Shown here: positions 16,701 through 24,484 of the stretch, piece after piece
Layout: each line of letters begins with the position of its first letter
Position numbering within the stretch: the stretch's first letter is position 1
From: Lachnospiraceae bacterium
GTDB lineage: Bacteria; Bacillota; Clostridia; Lachnospirales; Lachnospiraceae
DNA length: 64,000 nucleotides
Assembly: GCA_910573755.1 (NCBI GenBank)
Contig: CAJTBO010000020.1
Location: 1-64,000, forward strand
Direction of reading: 5' to 3'
Notes under the pieces: generated by a model
Told to the model about the DNA's origin: nothing
The model's database searches: none
What the model saw: the letters and a program-made list of their open reading frames with translations, nothing else
Program-made: the position numbers and the translations under genes

Positions 16701-18480
16701 CGGGCTTGTCTGCATCGGCGGTGAAGACAGTTTTGCATTGGGCGGCTACCGGGAAAGCGTTCTGGAAACCGTACTCCCGGTGGATATGGAACTGCGGGGC
16801 GTGAACGAGATTCCCGCCACTGCCATGATCATGGTCATCGATCATTCGGGAAGCATGAGCATGGCGGCGGGAGGCGGCGCCACCAGTCTGGATCTGGCGG
16901 TCACTGCCGCAAAGACTGCGGTGGACCAGATGCGCGGCACGGATTATGTGGGCGTTATCGCCTTTGACGATCGATACAGCTGGGTAGTGGAGCCGACACA
17001 GGCAACGGATAAAGAGAAGATCAAGGAGCAGATCGAGACCATAACGGAGGGCGGGGGAACAACGATCCAGCCGGCGCTCTGGGCGGCGCTGGAAGGTGCG
17101 AAAGCCTGTGATGCCGGTATCCGCCATGTGATCCTTCTGACGGACGGACAGGGGGAGAGCAGAAACTATAAGGATATTATAAATGAGTATAGAGGCGAGG
17201 ATGTCACACTGTCCACGGTGGCGGTGGGAGGCGATTCCGATGCGCGGCTCCTCGAGCAGCTGGCGGATAACTGCGGCGGGCGTTATTATTATTCCGATAT
17301 GGCGTCCGAGATTCCGAAGATCTTTGCGCAGGAAGTGTTTTTAAGCGGCGATACGTATTTGCAGAACGGCTTGTTCCATCTGGCGGTGGATGGCACAAGC
17401 GAGATCACAAAAGGGCTGTTTGAGGCAGGATGGCCGGGGATTTACGGCTATGTCAGCGCCACGCCGAAGCCGGCATCCAGTGTGCTGATCGCTTCGGAGA
17501 AGGATGATCCGGTGCTTACCGTCATGCAGTATGGGCTTGGCCATACTGCGGCATGGAACACGGATGTGACGAACCGGTGGACAGCCGCATACGCAGGGCA
17601 GAGCGACTATGTACAGCTCTGGAAGCGTATCGTGGATTACAGTGTGGGCAATGCCGCGATCGGTGAGGATTCGGTGGACGTGGAGACGGAAGGCGGATAT
17701 ACTGATATTGTCTATTATGCGCTGGATTATGACAGAGAGACCAAAGTCGAGGCGGTGTATACCGATCCGGAGGGAAATACCCGGACGGTTCCTTTACAGG
17801 CTTCGGCGCCGGGGCGTTTTGAAACAAAGATGGATACGGATATGGCAGGACTCTATCATCTCAGTGTGCGGCGGCTTGATAACGGAAATATCGCCAACGC
17901 CGTGACCACTGCGGTGGCGGTGCAGTATTCGGAGGAATATAAATTTGATGTGGATGCCGCAGCGTTTACGGGCTTTGTGGAACGCTATGGTGCGATGCTT
18001 GATCCGGATCAGAACTTCTGGCAGCAGAGAAAGAACGGGCGGGGAGAGCGCCGTGAACTGACAAAATGGCTGATCCTTCTGCTGATCTTCTGGTTTGTCA
18101 TGGATATTGCCCTGCGCAGATTCCACTTTCTGCCCCGGGATACGAAGCTGTATCACAGGGCGGCCCGGTATCTGGCGCGGAGAAAACAGAAAAAAGCAGA
18201 GGAAAGAACCGGGCAGAGCGGGGAACTTCACGGCAAAACCGCGGAAACCGGCAATGGAAAATCGGTAATGGATACAGGAGATGCGGCGGACGGGAGTGCG
18301 GGATCTGCCGGAGGCAAAGCAGAAGCGGGCGGGGAAGCGACGGCAGAGGATTTAACAGGCCGTAGTATTTCCGGAAAGAAGAAGCGTAAGAGGGAGAAAA
18401 AGGCGGATAAGAAGAAAGAGATGCAGACACTGGATACATCGGTCCTGCTGCAGAAAAAGGATCAGAGAAAAATTCCATAG
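13732..18480 (+). CDS. Giant membrane protein with three VWA domains (BatA-like fusion)
   Basis: A 1582-residue protein that reads like two VWA membrane proteins joined. The first half has a BatA-type N-terminus with helices near 8-24 and 58-78 and VWA-1 from about 90 (metal site FDTGGSM, where the second Ser of DxSxS is Gly). A Thr/Glu/Ala-rich acidic linker follows (about 240-290), then beta-rich sequence. Helices near 634-652 and 664-684 begin the second half: VWA-2 from about 690 (VDISDSN), an amidotransferase-like segment (about 905-1020, with GCGLVCIGGEDSFALGGY) and VWA-3 from about 1033 (IDHSGSMS, canonical). A final helix near 1445-1465 precedes a Lys/Glu/Gly-rich cytoplasmic tail of about 110 residues. 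All three VWA units keep a TDG loop. Probable client of the MoxR ATPase. Confidence 0.88.
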   Translation: MIFESLWPLALFSAVPVVIILYLLKPRGKDYRISSNLLWDKLFRNQQSKTVLEKFIHNILMYLQILILILLVLALMSPYIRREGKSRGNVILVFDTGGSMQHDAGDGKTRMERAVEEAKSLIASSEETVFSIVTSDCTGTDLPAVGVTDKGSLYKVLDRISCCDGPENLEDAQSIVETLRGSAGGEEENTPDAEVIVFTDGSGAEEAMRFSSVFGARVLVMGEPVSNVSNNFLTYTAAEGGNADAGTDGIEEKTDAGSEADTKDNTGTEAETADTAGTDNGQEKAAPDHAGAITCASSLTNYSDAQAAMEVSLYEGEHLLEITKMTLAPGETALCFFQDFEWQGEALRSEISSVRFAGSDDTDSLADDNTAYAVAKQAGRIDAVLVGEGNTYLEKAYEAAFGMRLTKSREESAQADGAPGIAGDSVTAQTVRIYDAGYENSLPDSGCSMIFQDDRYQTGSVENVMLTASDCELTAGLSSFTIGVNQANVYEVPSWGTGFLWAGGQCAGYYGEHDGVKTVVVGFDIRESDFPLKAEFPVFIANAVQFLGDMSLLSETIYEAGESVMFHPQADLDVDTLQAETKKAGLYEVSAGDITEQYVVRFAAESQSDGRITAEGTVSDTSYSSRLVKKRLRNILLVLALILMAAEWAVYVRQIRYRGRFYLGVRAAGILLLLLALSGVSVYKRGSVNTTVFLVDISDSNEQNLSDMESYLKKALDEMPKENQYGIVTFGKNSLVEQFLTKEDHFSQIMSLPDKTATNFEDAVSRALTMIPTDSAGRVVILTDGRETKGNLAGMASALAAREVELLAYVYETEGGQDVYVENVELPGYLYQGDLYSMTVTVESNYETDARIQIWMGEEQTGEYGVRLNRGSNQFRFQQRVRGENVESFDVRVAADGDTCAENNSYHAYSVVDSVPKVLLISGMKEDSTQYESLLRGAGCDFDAASAANAPDTLEKLLEYKSILLENVYLTDLPEGFLANIETYVKEYGCGLVCIGGEDSFALGGYRESVLETVLPVDMELRGVNEIPATAMIMVIDHSGSMSMAAGGGATSLDLAVTAAKTAVDQMRGTDYVGVIAFDDRYSWVVEPTQATDKEKIKEQIETITEGGGTTIQPALWAALEGAKACDAGIRHVILLTDGQGESRNYKDIINEYRGEDVTLSTVAVGGDSDARLLEQLADNCGGRYYYSDMASEIPKIFAQEVFLSGDTYLQNGLFHLAVDGTSEITKGLFEAGWPGIYGYVSATPKPASSVLIASEKDDPVLTVMQYGLGHTAAWNTDVTNRWTAAYAGQSDYVQLWKRIVDYSVGNAAIGEDSVDVETEGGYTDIVYYALDYDRETKVEAVYTDPEGNTRTVPLQASAPGRFETKMDTDMAGLYHLSVRRLDNGNIANAVTTAVAVQYSEEYKFDVDAAAFTGFVERYGAMLDPDQNFWQQRKNGRGERRELTKWLILLLIFWFVMDIALRRFHFLPRDTKLYHRAARYLARRKQKKAEERTGQSGELHGKTAETGNGKSVMDTGDAADGSAGSAGGKAEAGGEATAEDLTGRSISGKKKRKREKKADKKKEMQTLDTSVLLQKKDQRKIP

Positions 18481-18545
18481 AAATAAAATAATGGCAGTAA
18501 TATGATCGCATAAGAGTTTTGAAGCTTTAGTAAAGGGGGCGTTTT

Positions 18546-19091
18546 ATGGAAAAAGATACTCGTCTGATCAATATATATCTCAAGATACATCACAAAAGAA
18601 CACTGACCATAGATGATCTGAATTATCTGGCGGAGTATGATCCGGAGTGTTTTAAAAAGACATGTAAAAATGTCGTCTATAATATTCCGGAGACAAAACC
18701 GATCATGATACCGGATGCCCTGAAACCTGTGCGGAGGAAAGGACAGGATCCCGGGCAGGGATTATCGCAGAGGGGCGGGCGGAGTCCGAAACGGGGCTCA
18801 TTAAAGATGGATGAGCCGGATCAGGGAACAGGAGCTTTGCGGAAGGATGAAACGGAATCCGGGGGGATGGGTGTGCCGGAATCTTCCGACTGGCAGGATA
18901 TCGAAAAAGTACTGGAGAACTTAAGGCATCTGGAAATGCATGATTTTCCTGTTGTAGACATAGATGCCGACAGGGTGAAGGATCTGCTGGGGAATTTATA
19001 TATGGAACTGTTGTTCCCGCATAATGATAATTATCCTTTTATGAATATGATGGATCAGATCAATGACCCCATATTTGACAAGAAGGCATAG
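18546..19091 (+). CDS. Small charged protein, last gene of the MoxR/VWA operon
   Basis: A 181-residue soluble protein with a strong AAAGGGGGC ribosome binding site. Two predicted helical, probably folded ends (residues 1-60, with LTIDDLNYLAEYDPECFKKT; and 115-181, with WQDIEKVLENLRHLE and LYMELLFPHND) flank a Gly/Arg/Lys/Asp-rich disordered linker. Family not recognised. It lies 65 bases after the VWA giant on the same strand, so it is likely co-transcribed and may bind one of the machine's cytoplasmic parts, perhaps its charged tail; this is conjecture. Confidence 0.7.
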   Translation: MEKDTRLINIYLKIHHKRTLTIDDLNYLAEYDPECFKKTCKNVVYNIPETKPIMIPDALKPVRRKGQDPGQGLSQRGGRSPKRGSLKMDEPDQGTGALRKDETESGGMGVPESSDWQDIEKVLENLRHLEMHDFPVVDIDADRVKDLLGNLYMELLFPHNDNYPFMNMMDQINDPIFDKKA

Positions 19092-19120
19092 GGCGGCAGA
19101 CCGGTCAGGCGGAATGATGA

Positions 19121-19776
19121 GATGGAACGGAACTGCTCTCACTGAATTATAACTCTCCTTCCTCATGGAAAGGCGGCATCAGGTATCATCTGGGGTGCAG
19201 GGAAGGGCAGATCGTGGTGGATAAAGAGGAATCTTATGGCTTTCACTGGGATTATCCTTTAATAAATTGTGTAAATGATTTTGAGAACGGAATCTTTTAT
19301 GTATATGTCGCGAGAAATCCTCTTGAGGGAGTAGGTGATCATTTTGGGTGGTATATCGACACAAAAGACAGTATCAAGATAGACGAGGAGGCATTTGAAC
19401 CCGTTTTTCATCCCTTTACCGGATATCAGGCAAGAGAAAACGATTATCCTGCGGTATATTTTTTTTTCATCCTTTTCCGGGAGGCTGGTGGCAGGACGGG
19501 GGAAGATATCCGGAGGACGCAGAAGATTATTACGGGGCAAGAATGGCAGATTGGATCGACAAGGCAAAAGATGATGATCCGGATGAAATGCTGAAAGAAG
19601 CGGTAGAAAAATCAGGCTACCAAATGGATCGGGTGGCATACCCCTGGACAAAGGAGACAAAAAAGAATGTGACAGAGCTGCTCCGCTGTCCGGTAGCGGA
19701 TTATTACTATATTTCTGACGATCATGCTGCCTATTATGCGATAGGGGAAATTAATTTTGTGGAAATCGAGCAGTGA
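19121..19776 (+). pseudogene. Unknown gene split by a frameshift at a run of nine T
   Basis: Two overlapping frames form one sensible protein. The first is open from 19121 (GGIRYHLGCREGQIVVDKEE, then YGFHWDYPLINCVNDFENG) and reads to YPAVYFF. At the nine-T run around 19459-19467 it goes wrong; the next frame continues directly as HPFPGGWWQDGGRYPEDAED, then YYGARMADWIDKAKDDDPDE, to a stop at 19774-19776. The joined product would be about 210 residues, acidic and aromatic-rich. No ATG in the first frame precedes the conserved-looking start, so the 5' end may also be damaged. The family was not recognised. A sequencing error or slippage in the T run could also explain the shift. Confidence 0.6.
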
Positions 19777-19901
19777 TGCCGATACTTTATTCATCCGGCA
19801 GAACCAAAAGTAGAAAATATTCAGGGAAAAGTGCTGGATTCATGATATAACAGCCGCAGAAGAAAAGCGGGGAACTGTGAAGTCATATGGGAGAAAAAGG
19901 T

Positions 19902-22058
19902 ATGGATGCAAAAGTAAAAAAATTGTCAGCAAAAACTTTCCTGTTTTCCGCAATGTTTTTCTGTCTGACAGGCTGCGGCGGGCAGGATGTGTCTGTGACT
20001 GATACTGCCAAAACAAAGGAACCGAGAGCGCAGGCAGAAGATGGGGCGGCAGAAAACGGAACGGGAGGAACCGCAGAGGATGTCCCGCAGGTACAATCTA
20101 AGGAAGATGCCGCGCCGGCCTCTTTGGTCTGTGAAATCTCCACGGAGGAAGATATTGATTGGGCAATCCGGTCCGAGGGCATTTACTGTTATAGCAACGG
20201 TGAACTGTGCGGTTATCTGGACGATAAGGGGGACCGGATAACCCAGTGCGTATATGAGGAGGCGACGCCTTTTTCAGAGGGGCTCGCCTGTGTGCGCCGG
20301 AACGGAAAGTACGGTTATATCGGGAAGGACGGGGAGATGGCGCTGCCTTTTCTATATGATCAGGCGTCTCCGTTTAGGGAAGGGGTTGCCTATTTTTCCT
20401 GTGGGGATGAGTATGGACTGATCGACCGGGAAGGAAATGTGGTTTTAGAGCTGACAGACTGTGACAGTATCAGTTCTTTCCGGGAAGGGCTGGCATATTT
20501 CAGCGTGGACGGCCGGTATGGATATATGGATAGAAACGGCGATATCATAGTGAAACCTATCTACGATGATGTGGGATATTTTCATAACGGGCTTGCCATT
20601 GTTATAAAGGATGGACTGGGCGGCGTGATCGGAAAGGACGGAACGGAGATTCTTCCTCCGGAGTATATCGCTGTCAGGACATTGGATAACTGTATTCTCG
20701 CGCAGAAAGGGGACAGGCTGTTCTTTTATGATACAGACGGCAATGAGATTTCTTCTGCGCCGGGCAATCAGGCTTCAAAAGGAGACGGTATATATTATAT
20801 TTCAATAGATAATAAGACCGGGTTTGCGGACGAAAACGGGAGAATCATTCTGGAGCCGGTTTATGAAAGAATCTGTCCGATTCCCGCAAGAGAACTGGTC
20901 ATGGTCCAAAACGAGGAGGGGGAATACGGCATACTGGATTATGAGGGGAATATCGTTGTACCATTTTGTTACTATACAAGCGTATCTTCTTTTGTCGGGG
21001 ACCGGGCGGTGGTGGAATTAAATGAAAAATACGGTGTGCTCCGGTACGACGGAACACTGGAGATGCCGATCGAATATGACAACATAAAACTGTTTCCGGA
21101 CGGTTCTATGGCGGTGTGGACAGGGGAGAAAGTGGAACTGACCGACAGCGGCGGGAATCTGATCCTCACCGGTGAATATGATTTTCTTTATAAATCGGGA
21201 GACGGTTATATAACGGAATGCTATACGGACAAGGATGAACGCGAAAAGTTCTGGGACGATCAGGGCAATCTGGTCAGCGAATATGACTTTGCCAGACTGT
21301 CCTCCACATATGGGGTGAAAAATACTTATATCGTTTACAGCGATTCGGATTATGACAGGCTGCTCCAAAAAGGAGCCGAGGACGAAGCGGCTCTGGAAGA
21401 AGTGCTGTTGACAAACCAGATCACACCAAAGATCGGAGCATTCAGGGACATTATGAAAAACGGAGGCATCGGTACAGCCGGTTCAGATACAGAAGGAACG
21501 GAATACAGGAGGCAATGGAAGAAATACGGCAAACTGTATCGGATGGGCGAGGAGGGTTCCGTTGTGTTATATTTCTATACCGAGCCTCTGTATCCTTCCG
21601 GTTTCAGAATGTCAATCAGCGGGCTGTATCTTGCCGAAGACGGCGGGGCAAGAATGCTGACCGTAACGGAGGAATGCGGCGGATCGGCGGGAGGAGGCAG
21701 GGTATGTCTCTGGTATGATACAAAAGAAGGTAATCTGAAACCGGGCATCACATGGACAGCAGGAGGTTTTATGGGTTCCGCGCATGGTGCGGACATATAC
21801 GAGTTGAAACAGGGAGAACTCGTTCCGGAAAATGCATTTGACTGTTGCAGTCAAACCACGGGAAATTACAGTGAGGCAACGCTGCTTGAGAATGCGGAAC
21901 TGTTTTATGACGCCGAGGGTAATACCTTCACGAAAGAAAACATTTTGGAGGCGGAGGGTGTTACGGAATATACCGTGAATGAAAAACAGGTGCCTGTGGA
22001 GGATTATCATGCGGTGAATAACCGCTATATCTGCTATTGGCCGATGGATTTGAATTAG
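19902..22058 (+). CDS. WG-repeat lipoprotein
   Basis: About 718 residues from ATG 19902; an in-frame ATG at 19887 gives a slightly longer signal. A type II signal peptide ends in the lipobox LTGC, followed by an acidic linker. Residues about 80-470 are a series of WG (KWG) repeats with units such as GYIGKDGEMALPFLYDQASP and FREGLAYFSVDGRYGYMD. The C-terminal 230 residues are non-repetitive, with WKKYGKLYRMGEEGSVVLYF and an AEGVTEYTVNEKQV segment. WG-repeat proteins are usually surface-bound beta-propeller-like scaffolds; function here unknown. The protein should be anchored to the outer face of the membrane. Confidence 0.88.
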   Translation: MDAKVKKLSAKTFLFSAMFFCLTGCGGQDVSVTDTAKTKEPRAQAEDGAAENGTGGTAEDVPQVQSKEDAAPASLVCEISTEEDIDWAIRSEGIYCYSNGELCGYLDDKGDRITQCVYEEATPFSEGLACVRRNGKYGYIGKDGEMALPFLYDQASPFREGVAYFSCGDEYGLIDREGNVVLELTDCDSISSFREGLAYFSVDGRYGYMDRNGDIIVKPIYDDVGYFHNGLAIVIKDGLGGVIGKDGTEILPPEYIAVRTLDNCILAQKGDRLFFYDTDGNEISSAPGNQASKGDGIYYISIDNKTGFADENGRIILEPVYERICPIPARELVMVQNEEGEYGILDYEGNIVVPFCYYTSVSSFVGDRAVVELNEKYGVLRYDGTLEMPIEYDNIKLFPDGSMAVWTGEKVELTDSGGNLILTGEYDFLYKSGDGYITECYTDKDEREKFWDDQGNLVSEYDFARLSSTYGVKNTYIVYSDSDYDRLLQKGAEDEAALEEVLLTNQITPKIGAFRDIMKNGGIGTAGSDTEGTEYRRQWKKYGKLYRMGEEGSVVLYFYTEPLYPSGFRMSISGLYLAEDGGARMLTVTEECGGSAGGGRVCLWYDTKEGNLKPGITWTAGGFMGSAHGADIYELKQGELVPENAFDCCSQTTGNYSEATLLENAELFYDAEGNTFTKENILEAEGVTEYTVNEKQVPVEDYHAVNNRYICYWPMDLN

Positions 22059-22144
22059 CATCCAATATCTGCGCCGAAACAGCGATGTGGAAGTATATTT
22101 CGGAGGAAAGATGATTCGAGCAGGGTAAAACAGGAGGATTCCCG

Positions 22145-23542
22145 GTGACAAAGAAAGAATTCAGAGAAGCAATGAAGCGCGGGCTTGGGCGATGCGTACA
22201 GGAACTGGACCATGCGGAGAATCCGGAAAAATATCGGGAGATTGTTCTGTGGGGATGTATGCATGATCTTTCCTTTGATACACAGTGTGAAGGCACAAGA
22301 GCATGGTATCTGCGGGAACTGATTCGCAGGTTCCATGATGAGAAGCCTTTTGTGGATGCCGTGATCCGGAAACTATCCGGGTATCGCTCAAACGGCGGTT
22401 GGGAGTTTTCTCAGTATTGTGAATTACTTGCCCTGTTTGCGCAGGAAGGAAACAGGCAGGCACATGCCGCACTGTGGGAAAAGTATGAGGAATTGTATAA
22501 AATACTGAAAAAGAAAAAGCGGAGGAAAAACGGCACATTTCCGGAACGGGATGATTTTGAAGCACTTTGTATAGAACTGGTCGACGCTGCAGAGCATCCC
22601 CTTGACTCTTATATGAAAATAGCGGAGGATATCGGTGCACTGCTCTCAGAGAACTCTCTGCCGGATGCCGTCTCTTTTTCCTGGCTCTTTACCCATTGTG
22701 AACAGACTTACGGAAAAACCAGAGTCCATAAAACGCTTGCGGGAAAGGCGAAGCATTCTCCGGCGGTAGACCGGTATTTTCATGAAATGTCGGCGTGGAA
22801 TGACAACATTTTAGAAACGACATACCGGCATCCCCTTCCGCAGACAACAGAAGAAATGCTGAAAGCATTTGACGAAGAACAAAAAAGGGAACAGGAATAC
22901 GGCAGTCCGGTTCGGATATGGGGTCTTCGGATTCGTGCATGGATAAAAAGGACAGGGAATACGGAAATCCTTTCTATTCTGGCACAAAGATATCTTTCAG
23001 AACAGGATTCTTTAAAGCGGGCAGGGCTGCTTCGGATTTTCGGAAAGGGCTGTCCTTTTCCGCTGCCGCCGGATGATTTGATCCGGGATGTGGAGAGTAA
23101 GGAGGAAGCATTGAAGGAGGCGGCATTTTATGCGTTAGGCTATGTGCGGCATGAAAAAGTCCGTCAGTTTGCGTTGGAACTGGCAGAGAGAGGCGGGAGC
23201 GCTCCAGAAGCGGTAATTCTGCTGGCAAATCACTATCAGAAAGAGGACAGAGAGCTGTTTGTCAGACTGGTAAAGAGCATACCGGTCGCTTATGATGATA
23301 AAACCGGGTGGCATGGTGCGTATTCGGCTGTACTTGATCTTCTGCGGACAAAGGGTGTAAGATCAACGCCGAAAGAATTGCTGCCGTATCTGTATGAACA
23401 TACGTTGTGTTCCTTTTGCAGAGAGTATATTGTGAGAGAGATGGGACGGCGGCATATGATAACGGAAACATTTTTGCAGGAATGTCTGTATGATAGTAAC
23501 TGTGAGGTCAGAAAATATGCGGAAAAAAGGATTAAAAATTGA
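22145..23542 (+). CDS. HEAT-like alpha-helical repeat protein
   Basis: A 465-residue soluble, almost wholly alpha-helical protein. The start is GTG 22145 with AGGAGG 8 bases upstream. Helix pairs such as GTRAWYLRELIRRFHDEKPF and KEEALKEAAFYALGYVRHE have the spacing of HEAT/Armadillo repeats, and the last unit, LYDSNCEVRKYAEKRI, is typical of such repeats. Family otherwise not recognised. No signal peptide, although both neighbours are exported or membrane-attached. Likely a protein-binding scaffold. Confidence 0.7.
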   Translation: MTKKEFREAMKRGLGRCVQELDHAENPEKYREIVLWGCMHDLSFDTQCEGTRAWYLRELIRRFHDEKPFVDAVIRKLSGYRSNGGWEFSQYCELLALFAQEGNRQAHAALWEKYEELYKILKKKKRRKNGTFPERDDFEALCIELVDAAEHPLDSYMKIAEDIGALLSENSLPDAVSFSWLFTHCEQTYGKTRVHKTLAGKAKHSPAVDRYFHEMSAWNDNILETTYRHPLPQTTEEMLKAFDEEQKREQEYGSPVRIWGLRIRAWIKRTGNTEILSILAQRYLSEQDSLKRAGLLRIFGKGCPFPLPPDDLIRDVESKEEALKEAAFYALGYVRHEKVRQFALELAERGGSAPEAVILLANHYQKEDRELFVRLVKSIPVAYDDKTGWHGAYSAVLDLLRTKGVRSTPKELLPYLYEHTLCSFCREYIVREMGRRHMITETFLQECLYDSNCEVRKYAEKRIKN

Positions 23543-23578
23543 CAGATGGAATAGTGATTGATAAAGAAATCGGGGATC

Positions 23579-24463
23579 ATGATGGACATAAACGATATTA
23601 TTAAGCTGTCGGTGGATCAATGTATTTCCATTTATGAGGAAATGGCGGCGAGAATACATAAAAAGGATGAAAGCGGGCAGGTTTACGGACTTGTGTCGAA
23701 AAAGTTTATCATAAAATACGGCTTCCCTGCATTGGCGATCGGTTATCTGTGTCTGTGCTTTTCCATGCGGCTTACCGTGCGCGATACTTCTTTTGCGGAA
23801 AAGGAATGTATGTTGTATTATATAGTAAATGCGGACGGTATGAAAGGGCTGGGACACAGTATTCTGATGATCACAGACGAAGAGGGCGGCGGAACGGTAT
23901 TCAGCTTTAACGGGATGCAGAGATCACTTTCAGAGAGCTTTGCGGGAAAAAGCGGCGTCGGGAAACTGAGCGTGGGAACGATGGATGCGGATGAGACGGA
24001 AATTTTTCTGCGGACAGGCAATCTGTGTCTTGAGGGCGACCAGCTTACGGATAATTATGATATGGCGCTGTACAGGCCGGTCACAGCGGAGGACTATCAA
24101 ATGATACTGGAACAGACAGTTCCGTACCGGGAAGCGGAGGAGAAGTTCACGGTTTTGTATGGGCAATGGATCATGGAGGAAAATGCCGACAGGAAAGCAA
24201 AATATGAGCAGGCATTAGAGCAGATGGGGCAGGATAAGAACCTGCCGGTGTATCAGATCTACACAAACAACTGTGATCATGCAGCCAGAAAGCTGATTTC
24301 TTCGATTGATCCTGATATGCAGAACTATATACAGCATACGCGGCGCATTACGCCAAACGGAAATCTGAAAGCTTTTGGCAGGAAAGCGGAAAAATGGGGC
24401 GTTATGACATTGGGAAAACAGTCTCTGCCGGAAAAACTGTTGATGTTTCTGGTGAGTTTTTGA
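23579..24463 (+). CDS. Membrane protein with possible permuted papain-like fold
   Basis: About 294 residues from ATG 23579; a second ATG follows at once, and the UUG frame start at 23558 has less support. One hydrophobic helix at about 45-62 (YGFPALAIGYLCLCFSM). The region after it carries LGHSILMITDEEGGGTVF and, near residue 235, NNCDHAARKLISSI. A His-containing strand followed much later by an N-C-[DE]-H motif is the arrangement of permuted NlpC/P60-like (LRAT/PPPDE-type) thiol enzymes. That is a motif-level resemblance only. Located between two other cell-envelope genes of unknown role. Confidence 0.6.
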   Translation: MMDINDIIKLSVDQCISIYEEMAARIHKKDESGQVYGLVSKKFIIKYGFPALAIGYLCLCFSMRLTVRDTSFAEKECMLYYIVNADGMKGLGHSILMITDEEGGGTVFSFNGMQRSLSESFAGKSGVGKLSVGTMDADETEIFLRTGNLCLEGDQLTDNYDMALYRPVTAEDYQMILEQTVPYREAEEKFTVLYGQWIMEENADRKAKYEQALEQMGQDKNLPVYQIYTNNCDHAARKLISSIDPDMQNYIQHTRRITPNGNLKAFGRKAEKWGVMTLGKQSLPEKLLMFLVSF

Positions 24464-24484
24464 GCCCCTGTACAGGAGAAGGAT

